A stretch of DNA of 64,000 bases from assembly GCA_028023455.1 (NCBI GenBank), contig JAQFVV010000030.1, forward strand, positions 7,522,501 to 7,586,500. Direction: 5' to 3'. This DNA is from Epiperipatus broadwayi. Taxonomy: Eukaryota > Onychophora > Udeonychophora > Euonychophora > Peripatidae. Made by a program: the position numbers and the translations under genes. Numbering within the stretch: the stretch's first letter is position 1; every line of letters begins with the position of its first letter. The notes below the pieces were generated by a model. That model was not told the origin of the DNA. It saw only the letters and a program-made list of their open reading frames with translations, and did no database searches. Below, one piece after another: positions 23,400-36,369 of this stretch.

Positions 23400-24280
23400 A
23401 GATAGTATAAAAGTTGTAGAATAATTTCTGTATTAATGATAGGAATGTAATTAAAACTAAAAAATGTCATTATCACAATTGTTATAATTTTATCAAATGT
23501 GTATATACTTTATTGTATAGTAAGTTAGCAAATAAATGATAACTTTGTAGTTATTTTTCTTCAAAAAATCAAATTGAGAGTAGTTTACATGATATATATA
23601 TATAACCATTGATATTTTATCATTTCGTGGTACTTTTCATTTCTAACTGCAACAATATTTTAATAATTCATTCTCCCTCAAATCTCAATTAATGAGATTC
23701 CAAAACGTATTTCACCATTTTAATACAGACTGTTTCTATTTTTTTTTAGATCATATATTTGAGATTCTGCTCATGATTTAATGCAGTGTAAAGGGATGTA
23801 CTCAACTCTGTAAAGAAACTGAAGTTCTGCTTTGTAACTTCTGGTGGCTGAACATTGCATAACCTTTTTGCATTATGAAATACTAAATTAGTTTTTTTTT
23901 TTTTTAAAAATATAGATTCCAAAATAATATGCTTATTCCCCACATTTTTGTTTTTTTATGAGTAAACAACCTATTTTTCGATCTTGGGTTACTTTTTTTA
24001 TTTGTTTCTTGTTATCCAACGATTCTATTCTAGGCTTTAACAAAAGATAGCAACACAACTGTACTTTCCAACCTATTATCATATATACATAATCAGCAAT
24101 AGTATGTTATTTAACTAAAATATATTCTTTATAATTTTTTCTCCGATATTTATTCTTCTTTTGATTATTATACATAATTATTAACTTCAGATTTTTTTTT
24201 ATCCTCTAATAACTGCAGAACAACTTAAGAATTTTATCATCTTTTATATTCACCTTGGATTTTTTTTACTAAGATAATGT
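23400..24280. other. No gene seen; AT-rich
   Basis: No recognised feature. Confidence 0.4.
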
Positions 24281-24284
24281 AAAA

Positions 24285-24480
24285 TGGCTTCTTAAATGAT
24301 GTCAAAAGTTTCTGTGCGAAAGTTGTATGCCCAGAAACTCTGTAAGACAAGTTAAATTATTCATTTCCCTTCAAAATTCTTACATAAAAAAACTCATTAT
24401 TTTATCAGTCTGTGTAACTCCTCTCTCCATTGTCCTCATATTCTCCATTTTTGTTATAAAGACCTAAATAAATGAATAAA
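24285..24480 (-). mobile_element. Possible LINE 3'-end fragment (family of 8665-10371)
   Basis: The phrase atggcttcttaaatgatgtc then tatgcccagaaactctgtaa parallels the 3' untranslated end at 8668-8720. Coding sequence is not recognisable. Confidence 0.45.
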
Positions 24481-25225
24481 AAAATCATAAAACTTCTCCC
24501 GCTTTCACTTCACAAATAGATAGTAGAGACATCTTTTAGTGAAAAATAGAAATAAATAATTAGCTATCAACGAAATCATTGTCTAAGTATTATATTAATT
24601 ACGTTTTCACTCGTAGTAGTCTATTTCTTTGTATAAAAAAATAATTTTTTTTTTGTATTCCAGCTAAATTAGTTCGTGTTTTAAATAAGTAATGATATAT
24701 ATATAACTTAATAAATAGTTTTACATTTTTAATTAGTTTTAATAAACAAAGGCAATGCGAAAAAAATGAGACTTTTTTCATTTTTTTTTAAAAATATAAA
24801 AATACAGACCTTTTTCCCCTAAATGTTTATGTATTTACTTAAAAGTGTTTTCAGACAAAATATCAGTTGTTCCGAGGCAATCTATGAGGTGGAAAATGCT
24901 TATAAAAATATCGAAAATATTTACTAAAACTGACCAATCAATAAAGAGAAGTAGTGTATTGATTAACTTTGAATCTTTATCAGAATTTTCTTCTAGCAAT
25001 ATTTAAAACAAGAATGGTAAGTAGAAAAATCGAATGTAAGCAAAATAGGTATAGAAAATAACTGAAATAAAATTAGTATTAGAATGATTATTAAGTTTTG
25101 AAAATATAATTACATTATTTATATATTGTACTAAGACTATTTAAAAAAGTACATTTACTGTCTTTATAATCCTCAATTTAAAGTATAATATATTTTAAAC
25201 ACTATCAATATTATCATTTTAATGT
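24481..25225. other. No gene seen; AT-rich
   Basis: No recognised feature. Confidence 0.4.
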
Positions 25226-25289
25226 AAATAAATAATTCAAATTCTTATGTGACATATATGTTTCAGCATAGCCAGACGAAATACCTTAC

Positions 25290-25480
25290 GATAGAATTTA
25301 AAATAGTTGTTGTTTCTCTTTACACCAACTTCAAACTCGTTTCTGACTTTCAGTGAAACTAGGATTCAAACCTGGAACTAATGCACTTAATCATCCAGAA
25401 GCCAGGTTTACTTATTTATATCATTCCGACTATTAGTCTAAAGTTAAAAAATTCCTAAGGTTTGAATCCAAGCCAGCTTA
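25290..25480 (-). mobile_element. tRNA-derived SINE-like element
   Basis: On the minus strand, TTCCAGGTTTGAATCCTAG (25365-25385) is a strong box B. Upstream tggatgattaagtgca is a box-A-like segment and downstream is a core-like tail (TCACTGAAAGTCAG). A second GGTTTGAATCCAAGCC occurs in the other orientation at 25459-25474. Confidence 0.5.
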
Positions 25481-25955
25481 ATACTAATAACAATATCACA
25501 CAATTTTCTTTTATACTTATTTAAATATTTCCAAGAGCAGTTTTCACGACCCTACTGTATTATGATGACAATTATTGATTACTAAATGTACACCTTAATG
25601 ATCATTATTAGTAACTTGAAATTATTCTTACTTATTCAAAATTATCATCTACAAAGTTTTTATTATTATTTATTTTTAAATAGCTAAGATTATCAACTAA
25701 TTTCCCTATTTTTATCCTATTATTCTCACATATCCAATACAACAAAACTTGTTAGAGAAATTAGCAAAGCTCTTTGCTTTTATTTACAAGCTTAAAAAGT
25801 CGAATCATGTGATATATGACTCTTTCTTTTTTTTTTTTATTTCTCGTAATTGTTTTATTTTTTATCAGATTTTCAATGAAATGGAAGGCTGAAGAGTTGT
25901 GGGTTGGAGTATTTGAAGCCTATCCATTAAAGTATGAAGATTGGCTATCGTAATA
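25481..25955. other. No gene seen; AT-rich
   Basis: No recognised feature. Confidence 0.4.
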
Positions 25956-25959
25956 TAAA

Positions 25960-26175
25960 GCTGAGTACTGATTGTATATATGTGTGGGGATGGGGATGTG
26001 GACCAGCTGCTGAGGCTGGTTTAGCATGAAATATGTATATTGGTGATTATTTATCTTTTCAACATGTGTGTGATCAGGTGGTCAGCATTATAAGATGGCA
26101 CTGAGAGTTGTGGATCGTGTGAAAGTCTGAGTTGAAATCCCGAATATATTATATATATAAATGCAGGTGTTAAGC
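25960..26175 (+). mobile_element. SINE family B, longer copy
   Basis: Aligns along about 200 bp with 53990-54180: gtggaccagctgctgagg, then gattatttatctt, then ggtggtcagcattataagat and gaaagtctgagttgaaatcc. The 5' module CTGCTGA...GAAAT (26007-26034) resembles the CTGATGA...GAAAC module of families C-E. Confidence 0.7.
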
Positions 26176-26179
26176 CTGT

Positions 26180-28795
26180 ACAATGTATTAATTATTCATT
26201 AATTAAATTTTTTTCATTTTATGTTTTTTATTTTTTTTTATTTCTAACTTTATCTATTTTTTTTTCTTTCAAAATTTTATTAATTGGTCAAATAGTCTCC
26301 AGTTATTGCAAAAGGATGTTGAAACAAAAATTAATCAGTTTTTAAAAAAAATCTAATTTTAAATAATATTATTATTTATAATAGATAGCAATTATTTATA
26401 ATAATTTTTAGTTGTTAATTGCTATATTATTTGTATCATAACAAAATAACAGTGCATTTAAAAAAATTAGCAAGTGAATAGAATTCTATTATAGTTATTA
26501 AATATTTTTGAAATGAATATTTATATTATTCTAGATATCAATTTAAAAATAAATAAATTTCAAATTAATCCTTTAAGTATTGTTCTTAATAAATACATTG
26601 CATCATATATTATCTTTTACTTTTCAAATTTGTATTTTTTTTTTAATGAATAAAATCTTATTTTATATTTCATCTTTCCAATTTTTATTGAATTTCATTG
26701 GAAATATAAATTCAATAAATGAAATTAATCTAAAAAATAAAATATCAACTTTGCAAATAAAAAAACTAATAAACTGAAATAAATATCAAAATAAAAAGTT
26801 TGATTTTAGTCTTCAGGTTAATAAATGTATTTTAGTGAATAAATATTTAATGTCCAAAAACCAATAAATTTAATACATTTTTGGATAGAGCATAACATTA
26901 AATAGTGAAAATTCTCTTTAAAAATGTTAAATGTTATATATAGAGCTCACAAAACAAGCTCTTAACAGTGAACTAAAATAACAAAAATAATATGGTTAAA
27001 AAATAAATAATAAAAAAATAAATGGATTATATATAAACTTATTATTTTATTTTCACCATATTTTTGCTCTGCACTATATGAATAGACTTTTTCTTATTGG
27101 TTCTAATTGGCTTTAAACTTTATAATGATATTTTTTTTATCCACAGTAGCACCTAAAATCTAAATATTTTACTTAGAAAAAATAAATAAATAAAATCTTA
27201 ATTAAAATTTCTATTATTAAATTCAGAACAGATTCTGGCAATTAAGATTAAACATTATTCACCATGACACCTATGAAGAGCTAACATGATAATTAAAATA
27301 TTAACAAAACACACATTCTTCATTAAATTGTTATGTATCAGAAAAAAATCATTAAATCATAAATCCAAATAATAAAAATAACCTATTAACAGGATAAGAT
27401 TTTCATTCTTCTCATTGGTGGTCATTTTTGAAACCATTCAACATTTAATTTTAGTATTAAACCTTCATTCCATATTAGAATTTAATAAATTGGACTTTAT
27501 TTGTTAGAAATAAAGTCTACAAATGAAAAATACCCTAGAAAGCATATTTGAACTTTGCAAATATTTGAAAAATAATAAAGTAAATAAATAATAAGAATAT
27601 AATTTTTTATTGGATGGTATAAAACCAAGCAAACCAAGTGAGTGACTCCAGAAAATTAACAAAATCTTTGCTGACTGAAATTTATTTTAAAATGCCAATG
27701 AATAAATGTGAGGCCCCATAAATCTATAAAATTCTATTAAAATTATATTTATAATTTTAAAAATATCTTAAGAGATTCTACTACAGTGTTTATAATCAGT
27801 TTTACAATACATATTCATTGTACCAGCCATAGTTTTTTATTAATATCATGCTAAAATTTGTTAATTTCTATTTTTAAAAATAAAATATATACATATAAAA
27901 TAAAAGTATAATCGTATTTTGTTTTTTTAAACAATTTTTATGCAATTATTGCATTAAAAGAACCACAAATATTTAATAAAGTAAGCACAAAAACAACTTA
28001 CTTATTTTACAAAAATTTTCTTGAAATAATGTCACAAATGGTTTCAAAACCAGAGAATACAAAACTAAAGCTGTCAAACATTTGAAAGTTCAACTAAATT
28101 ACTTTGAAGACACTGAATATTGGAACATATTAACTTCTTCAAATTTGTTTTTGAATTAATAAATCAATATTTATTATTCTGTGTTTTTGCTATTTTAAAA
28201 ACCAAATCTAGAAAAATATCACTACAGATAACTATAGAGTGCAAAGGAAAGTGAATATCAAACAATGTCATCTTTACTTTGATTAATGAAATAGTTGAAA
28301 TCCTACTTTCCAAATAAAAACAAACAATAAATAATAAAAATATTGATGGTAGGCATTTTCTATTTGACATATATTTTTAACTGTTAACTTTTCTTTAAAA
28401 TAATATATATTGAAAGGAAATTTATATGTAAGTATGACATACTTATTAAAAAAAATTTTTAATAATTTTACAAAAAAAGGGTAAACAATAATTATAAAAA
28501 TATAATTCTTTTTTCTATCAATATTATAATAACAAATAGCCTAAGTTCCCACATGTAAAAATGTATTTTCTCTTAAGGAAAAAAATTCTCTCTTGAAATA
28601 GTTGCTAACATCTAGGTGATTTTCAATTTTGAAAATTGCTAAAAACTTACAGTTTTATTGGTGGATTTTGCTATCAAACGGTTTAAAAAAATGGTATTAT
28701 TGTAAATATTTCATACCATTGCAGTGATAATGGAGCATTTAAATGAACACCGTGAATAAAGATTAAATATTGTTTGTAATCTGGTTTACAATTTA
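26180..28795. other. Extremely AT-rich region without a recognised gene
   Basis: Only A/T-rich low-complexity sequence. The small open frames (plus 26580-26777, minus 28164-28370) have no recognisable motif. A phrase at 26937-26965 (gagctcacaaaacaagctct) matches an end of fold-back family D. Confidence 0.45.
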
Positions 28796-28797
28796 TA

Positions 28798-28940
28798 GCA
28801 TGTTTCAAAATCATATATATATATAGTACCATAGCTACTGCTCTATATATATATATGATTTTGAAACATAGCTATGGTACTATATATAGCATATATAAAA
28901 TCATATATATATATAGTACCATAGCTACTGCTCTAAACAG
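28798..28940. repeat. Clustered short palindromes around (TA)n
   Basis: The segment tgtttcaaaatcatatatat occurs, is inverted about 45 bp later, and parts recur a third time. The phrase gtaccatagctactgctct is present at 28826 and 28916. Confidence 0.8.
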
Positions 28941-29051
28941 TTATGCTTCAAGAGATAAAAGGTTCCTTTGTAGGAATAAAAAAGACAAATCAACAAAAAT
29001 ATTTTTATAATTTTTTCTTTAAATATTTATTTAATATGTGTGAAAGAAAAA

Positions 29052-31765
29052 TCAGGATGTATCATATAAATTATAAAAATTATCAGATACAGATTCAGCA
29101 AATATTATTTTACACAGATTATAACATTCTACAAAAAAAACTATTACAGAAGCTTCATCTTTTATGTTATAATTTCTGCAAACTTCTTCAAAATCAGTTT
29201 CTAAAAACCCATTGTTTTTAATTGATAGTATTGCTAAATTGGTCAATTGATTTTGAGTCATTTTTGATCTTAAATAATTTTGAATAATATTTAATTTACT
29301 ATAGCTTCATTCTCCAGTAGCATCAGTAATGGGTAATGTGACCACAATACATGGTACCATGGTTAAATACGATATGATTCACACAGGTTCCATTTTAAAA
29401 TTATTTCTAAAATTTCCCTGTGGTATAATGATTTTAAATTTGGGAATATCACTTGTACCTATGATTTAAAGCATTCTAATTCATCAAAAAATTGAAATGT
29501 ATCCAATTCTTTTTATTAATAACAAAAATCACTTGCACTTTTCTTTATATCGTCAATTGAAAATGTTGCAATATTTTTCCTGATTAAAAAATGAAACTGG
29601 CCTGCTACATCACATAAACTTCAGAAACGGTCATTTAATTGGAAAATAATTATATCAATCACTTCATAAAATAGATATTTAACTTCACCTTCATGAGAAA
29701 AAAGAGGTACATTCACCTATTTCTTCAGGCAAAGATGCTTTTCTGTGCTTCCATTTGTTTTTCAGTTCGGTTTCTAAATCTATGCCCAATTTTTTATAAT
29801 ATTCTTTAGTTTCTATACATAATGTACCATATCTTTCAATTTTGATTTTGTTAAAAATAATTACAAGTCCATGTATCCATTCAGATGATCGATAGACATC
29901 TTTTCTTGCAATTGATTATTTACCAAATTAAGCTTTGTTGAAATCATTTCCCACATATTCAAAGCAAATATAAAATTGTACATTTGAATATAAGTTGTTA
30001 ATATTCTAGTGGTAGCAACATCATCTCCAAAGGATAAATAATTGAATATAGCTTTTAATAGGTTCAATACTTTGGTAATTTGAAGCTTTACTGCTTTTGA
30101 TTTTAAATAGCATCTTGTATCACTATGCTCTTTCAATGTAATCTTTAAATAGTTTGTCAATTTTTCCCAAAGATATGTTGAACTAGAAAAAAAGTTGAAT
30201 AACTTTTGAATGATTCCGAAAAATGACACCATCTCCATATTATTGTTGCATGCACACCAATCAAATTTAATGAATACACAGCACATAGAATACATTGGGA
30301 TAAATCATTTGTCTTAAAAATATGGACCTGCTTTCCACTATATTTGCCAGCCATATTGGCCCAATTATCATATCCTAGGCCACATTTAATTTCTCAGCCA
30401 TCATGTTTCAATTTTTCTAAAATTTCTTGGGCAAGTCCTTCCCTTGTATTATCTGTTATCAACAGAAAATCTATAAATCTTTCAATGATTTTAATAGTTT
30501 TATCAGAAAATTTCACATACTGAATAATTTGACATAATTGGTCTTTATGTGATATGTCAGGCATACTATCTACTACTATAGTAAAATATTTTATTGTTTT
30601 AATATAAGACAGTATTTTATTTCTGACCATGGATACCAATATGCCAATAAATTCATTTTGTATTTATGGACTTAAGTATGAAACACTAATTTTAACTCTA
30701 ATTGTTCAATATAGATTTTAAAAAGGCCTCATAGTTACTTACAAGATTAATTAAATTGAGAAAAATTCTCCTACCAAAATTACCATCAATAGTAGATTCA
30801 TGTATACCTCTGAATGCTATGTTATTTGTTGCATAGAAAGTAATACATTTTAAATTTACTTTAAGGACAAAATGCCATTTTTTAATTTGTTCACACATTT
30901 GTTTTTGAATCAATTAAATTATTTCTGGATTTAAAACCTTTTTTTACACATTTGTTTTTGAAGAAAATCATCAATTAAATTATTTCCGGATTTAGGACCT
31001 TTTCCGAAAAATTTCCACTTTGTGTAACAATCAATATGTTTGACAGATTGCTCATGGTTTGGGATTCTCACATTCAATTGCTTCCATTTTGCAAATTCAG
31101 ACTTTTGTGTGCTGAATAAAGGAATATGTAGAATTTTTTAAAAATAATAAGCATGGAAAACAATATAAAGAATTTTGATTTTCTGAGTAAAACATCCATT
31201 TTCTATATTGTTTTTCCCCATTTGATAATTATTTATAAATCCAGTCGTTACTAAAACTTTGCCTATTAGATAAAGATGGATATTTTATTAATATTTTATG
31301 TTCTGAGCCATTTGCTATTAATAATGTTCTTATTATTTTATCAGACTTCAAATTCTAAGATAAATGATTATTGAAATTAATTTTCACAATAGTATTCAAA
31401 ATATTGTCCTTATCACGACCACTAGTTTCAGTGACTGGTTTAATATCAGAATTACCAACACTTATTCCAATAACAGAGTTATCCTTATTTTTTAAACTAT
31501 AAATCACACTTGTTTCAACAATAAAATTGTCTTTATCTTTAATACCAATAGTAATCGTTTCAACATCAGAATTGTCTTTGTTTCAACACTACTATTATTA
31601 CTATAACATTCTTCATTAATAGGATCGTACTCATTTTTAACATTAGTATTGTCCTTTTTTTTAATTATCCAACATGTTTGGCTGTATTTTTTGTTTTTCA
31701 TCCTTTATTAATTTTGCTTCTTTTTGTTTTTTATTTACCCACACTGACTTCTTTTTGGTCGACAT
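29052..31765 (-). pseudogene. hAT transposase (DUF4371 / ZMYM1-like), degenerate
   Basis: A ~2.7-kb minus-strand remnant collinear with zinc-finger MYM-type-1-like hAT transposases. It starts at ATG 31765 (MSTKKKSVWVNKKQKEAK). A TTF-type region follows near 31100-30950 (YTKWKFFGKGPKSGN, LIDDFLQKQM), then a DUF4371-like FYATNNIAFRGIHE (30698-30913). The RNase-H-like catalytic segment is FTIVVDSMPDISHKDQ (30540-30590). Next come DNWANMAGKYSGKQV (30310-30370), the segment with SSSTYLWEKL and HSDTRCYLKSKAVK (30080-30190; usual ETRW Trp replaced by Cys), and the hATC dimerisation end (29330-29052: LPITDATGE, LRSKMTQNQLTNLAIL). Several stops and frameshifts and a ~57-bp tandem duplication (about 30893-31005) show it is dead. 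Terminal inverted repeats were not identified. Confidence 0.85.
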
Positions 31766-31769
31766 GGCG

Positions 31770-32255
31770 CGCATATAGTGAACTATTCTCCAAATATAAA
31801 TAAATATTTAAAAAAAAGTACTTTGATGGTTAGCACAATCAAATGATACTAACCTATGATAATGTTATTAAGTTCTTATCAAAATGTTATGATTAAAAGG
31901 TTATGAAGCAAAATGTAACAACTTGCAATTCTCTTAGACATGGGCAAGAGAAACATTCCTATAAAAGTGGACTCGTCCGTCCAAGCTGCATGACTCACTG
32001 CTGCTCACGCAAACTGGCTCAGCAGTATGTATTCATACGCTGTAGTATTAACTTTTTTTGCACTTTTTGTTGTCACATTAAAAATAAATAAACTTTGTTA
32101 CAATTTTTTTTTACTAAATAAAAATCTGCTACAGTTATAAGTTAATGTGAATGGCGCCTATGTTCGTGGCCACCTTCGCCATACTCTTGCTGTATATATA
32201 TATATATTACTGTGACACATAGAATAATAAAATTCTAGCTTTACTAAACGATAAA
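31770..32255. other. No gene seen
   Basis: Region upstream of the hAT gene, less AT-rich at 31940-32040 and 32150-32190; it may include the element end. No paired terminal repeat found. Confidence 0.35.
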
Positions 32256-32369
32256 ATTTATAAAAAAATCAAAAAGAGATCATACTACTTATTTAGAAAA
32301 ACAACTAAACCAATTATGAATAAATCACCAATTGAAAAAAAAAAACAAAAAAAATAATTCCTCATGAAA

Positions 32370-32545
32370 AATGTTGCATCCATCCAAAACTCTATGGACT
32401 CCCAAAAATGCATAAAGCAGATATCTCCAATCAAGAGTAAATGCAATAGGATCTCTCACTCATTTTTTAGCTAGATATTTATCTGATTTCATAAAAGCTA
32501 TAATTTCAACTATAAAATCATATATTAAAAACTCTATTCAAACAG
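32370..32545 (+). pseudogene. Penelope-like element RT fragment
   Basis: The translation reads HPKLYGLPKMHKADI, then VNAIGSLTHFLARYLSDFI and SYIKNSIQ (with a frameshift near 32430). This matches the conserved Penelope-like RT block (P-YGLPK-HK ... SPTY-LAK-L). Only about 60 residues remain. Confidence 0.7.
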
Positions 32546-32554
32546 AAGTTATTG

Positions 32555-32670
32555 ACCTCATTGAAAAAATTAAAAGTCTGAAGTGGAGTTGGGCTGGACA
32601 TATTGCTAGAAGAGATGATAATAGATGGACAATTGAAATCTTAAACTGGATTCCAAGAGACTACATGTAA
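32555..32670 (+). pseudogene. RTE-like LINE C-terminal fragment
   Basis: Plus-strand IKSLKWSWAGHIARRDDNRW followed by NWIPRD is the typical C-terminal end of RTE/BovB-like ORF2 (family form LKWKWAGHVAR). It abuts an oppositely oriented RT fragment of the same type. Confidence 0.75.
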
Positions 32671-32674
32671 TAAT

Positions 32675-32970
32675 CTTTATTTTCATCTATGGAACATTAC
32701 TTTAGTATTTTTAACATTTATTTTTAGTTCTATTTTCTTACTTTCATTAGATAATTTTGCAACATTTCCTGAAGCTCTAAGACATTATTTTCAAAAACAA
32801 CTACATCCTTGAAAAACCTAAATGTTTTAAATAATCTTTATTTATTTTTATACCTTTAAGCTTCCCATTTTAAATCACAAAATACTTCTTGCAGCACAGC
32901 TGTAAAAAGTTTTGGAGATATGGAGTCTCACTGTTTCATACCCTTCTCATGTTTAACCTCCTAGTAAGAG
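32675..32970 (-). pseudogene. RTE-like LINE RT fragment
   Basis: On the minus strand, KGMKQ*DSISPKLFTAVLQE (stop in place of Gly) is RT block 4 of RTE/BovB-like LINEs, followed by FCDLKWE, and later ASGNVAKLSNESKKIELK and KNTKVMFH. The YADD block between them is not evident. Orientation is opposite to the adjoining C-terminal fragment. Confidence 0.75.
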
Positions 32971-32974
32971 GCAC

Positions 32975-34650
32975 CTTTATATAAGGTAAATTTACATATT
33001 CCCCACATTCTATGAAATAAAATTGTGAAATTAAAAGACATTTTTTTATCATTGCTTTCACAAAAAAAAGTTGAAAATATCACTTTAGTCATTTAATACT
33101 TATAATACACTTAAACATATATAGGTGAAGTTAATAAACATTTCTATAAAAATATTTAGCTTAGCACTTTCAGAGTATGTTTGTTAAATACTTTACACAT
33201 TTTATTTATTTATTTTTATAAAATAAACCCAGAGATTAACCATCCAGAAAATTGTTGTTTTCTTTTCTCAGTTGCTGTAAACATTCAACATTAAGTTTAA
33301 GTTTAAACCATTATTACTTATCAAAAAATAATAATTTTAATTTCATTTGATAGATATTTTTGTTTACTACTGAAATAAATTTTAAATATTCACATTTTAT
33401 TTTGAAAATATTAAAAAAATGAATTTGTAATAAAAACAAAAAACTTTGAATGTCATCATTTCTAGAAAGATTTGTTTTTTTCCAAAATCAATGACATCTT
33501 CATTATTTGTCATTCATTTTTAAAATGTGAATGAATATTCATTTATTTCTCTTAAATATAATGAATTATGCTTTAGAAGTTTAAATTTTTTTAATATTAT
33601 TGCAATTTTCCAATATTTTCATACTCAATATTATAATTTGACTGATTATGTAGGAAGCTACAATTGTAAATTGCTTTAGGGTATATTTGCATTGTCCAAA
33701 AATATAATGTTCTATTTTTAAAAATAAAATATTTCCATTCAAAATAAATTATTACTAATTTATATTCCTGATTTGTAATAGTTATTACACAACTATTATA
33801 CAAAGAAAATTTTAAATTGTACTAATTTTGCAAATAAACCCATTTTTGGTTATTCAAATTATTTTCTCCAAACAGTGTAAAAAATTGTGATGTTAGAAGA
33901 TATCAGAAATACAAAAGTAACAGTCATCAAGGTATAGCTAAAGCCATCTTATCTTACAGAATTTTTGATTTTCTGTCCATCTGTGGAATTTTTTCTGAAC
34001 TAAATTTTTTTATGATGTACATATACATAATAAAATATATGCATTTAAAACTAAAGCTTATGAAAATTCTTAATATGTGGTGAATTACTGACAAATTTGA
34101 TCAACCAAACAAAGATTAAAACACCTGATAAAATAATACAAATTAATGTTTAAAAAATATTTTTGAAACAATAATTAAAACAAATTTATTTATTAATGTA
34201 AGTGGAAATTTATTTGAAAATTTTCAAAAGTTTTCATATTTTTTGGGACAATTCTGAAAAATTGATGATTCTCTAAAATACTTTGCCTCCAAGCTTCATC
34301 CTACATAATGAGGTTAAAAGAGTTTTGTTTGTCTCCATTACCCTTTCTGAAATATCATTATAAAAGCTGTTGCAACTCTTAAACTTCTTTACCAATATTA
34401 TATAAACTTTAACTGGCATGTCAATAATTTTTAAAAATAGTTATTGTTTGAAAACCCATTCAAAATCTCTCGTACAATCTCTTTCAATAATAAAATAATT
34501 ACATTATTATTTAATTTTTTATGGGTATGTTATTCCAATATTAATAGTTATAATTTATTATATATATAGTATGATATTTTAATTTTTTATACTTACATTG
34601 TTTATTAATAACTGAAACACAGGCTTAATATATACTATGTGTCTATATGT
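32975..34650. other. No gene seen; AT-rich
   Basis: No recognised feature on either strand. Confidence 0.4.
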
Positions 34651-34654
34651 GTAA

Positions 34655-34740
34655 TATAGGATATATGAACACAGACTTTCACATGACTCACCACTCTCCA
34701 CTCTATCTAATAACACTGATACATGTAACTTTTACATTTC
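34655..34740 (-). mobile_element. SINE family B fragment
   Basis: The reverse complement carries tagagtggagagtggtgagt and catgtgaaagtctgtgttca, the tRNA-related part of family B. Confidence 0.65.
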
Positions 34741-34744
34741 ATTA

Positions 34745-35820
34745 GAATTATCAAATTAGGTCAATTTTAAATAATATGGCTGATACAACTCTTTCACTCC
34801 ATTAGCACCAACTTATTAAAAAATTGTTTGTTTTAAAAATCCATTAGTTACTTTTAATTAAGAACTTCTCTCATATCTGTTTATGTTTTCTATGAACAAA
34901 AATAGCTTCTCGTTTTCATTCAATAATAAACTTCTGTGTTTAATTTTTTAATACTTATTAATAACTAAGTTGCATTATATATGTTATACTTTATTATATA
35001 AATCACCAATTAGGGATATAGCCAGTATTTATTTAAGGAAATAATTTTTTTCATACTTAGATTGTTTATTCAATAAATTTTTAGAAACCATTAAAATACC
35101 TTGCACTTTATTTTCTTTATTCATAGGTTATGTTAGATATCTATAAAAAAAATAAAATGCTCAGTTTTTTCTACTAGATGTATATTTTAGACATTTTGTC
35201 AATAGTGCAACCATGTAGGAGTTTTATTATAATCAAGGGAATTGCATCAAATAATATTTTTCTCATGAAATTTGTTAAGAATTAAATATTTTGGCATGCA
35301 ATAATACTCTTATTTTGTTTTTCTTAGATTTGGACCATAGTATGGATTATAGATTAATTATGAGTTTTTTTTAGCAAAGAACAAAGTCAAGTCCCCATCC
35401 AAAGAAAAGCTGTTTAGTAAAACATGTAAAAATATAATGTGGCATTAAAAATAATATCATTATTAAAAATAGGAAAAGTTATTTAATAAAACATGTAAAT
35501 AGACAAAAAATGATATCCTTAATAAAATATTTTACACAAGATGGCAGCAGCATCAATCCTAGAATCTGACATTCCAGTGTTAGCCACACTACGACTACTC
35601 TAAACTGAACAAGACATATGAGGTCTGTAAAATATCATTGATAAACATAAATTCATCATACAGAGAATTACTGTAATGGAGGCAATAGTTTTAAAATAAA
35701 CTTTAATTTTTAATAAATTATTAACCATAATGTTTCACTTTTTATATAAAATAGGTTATTTAAATAAAAGGGAATAGGAAAGAAAAACACTTTCATTTAT
35801 ATATAAATTTTATTAATTAT
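34745..35820. other. No gene seen; AT-rich
   Basis: No recognised feature. Confidence 0.4.
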
Positions 35821-35824
35821 AGTA

Positions 35825-36364
35825 ACAAAAGATATCACAACAGACAAAACTCTTACATATTGCCTGTTTTGATAACAGTTATGAGCATGCATAGGAAATG
35901 GTGATCATGTGATGTTTTTTGGCTTAAAGCCAATCCTGTCTAATAGGATAGTGATGGCTATGCTTATAAAAGAACCAAAGTCACCAAAATGTATAGGTAC
36001 TGAACTGAGTTCTGACCTATATAACTATATAAGCTGATGAGCTTGGATTGAAACTATTACAGTTTTCAATTTAAGACTCATAGTTTTGTAGTTAAGTATA
36101 GATAAAAGGTGGCTTCTGAAGCATTGCATTAGTTCCTAAGATTTAGGTGCAGTTTTCTCAGATTCAAGGCTTCTCACTGATGAAGGCCACATAGTAGGCA
36201 CTAGATAGGGATTTTATGCACAAGCCTTCTGGCATCCATTGATTAAACTGGTTTGGATTGAGTGGCAATACGTATAGAGAGTTTTACCTGTTTTGATAAC
36301 AGTTGTGAGCGAGCATAGGAAATGGTGATCATGTAATATTTATTGGCTTAAAGACAAAAGACAT
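35825..36364 (+). mobile_element. Family C, composite copy
   Basis: Bounded by acaaaagatat (35825-35835) and acaaaagacat (36354-36364), a likely target duplication with one mismatch. Inside are a short head (CAGACAAAACTCTTACATA), a first tail (gcataggaaatggtgatcat), about 270 bp of loop-related sequence, then the right arm (cactagatagggattttatg ... gagagttttacctg) and a second tail. The left arm is missing. It contains CTGATGA at 36177-36183 and an exact CTGATGA-9 nt-GAAAC at 36034-36054. Confidence 0.75.
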
Positions 36365-36369
36365 GTTAG

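Noticed and set aside
23097-23476. Pro- and Gly-rich open frames on both strands
   Set aside because: They come from the G/C homopolymer patch and exist in several frames at once, so they are artefacts.
31955-32045. Possible hammerhead near ggactcgtccgtcc, next to a Penelope-like fragment
   Set aside because: Neither strand has both CUGANGA and GAAA core boxes in the correct order.
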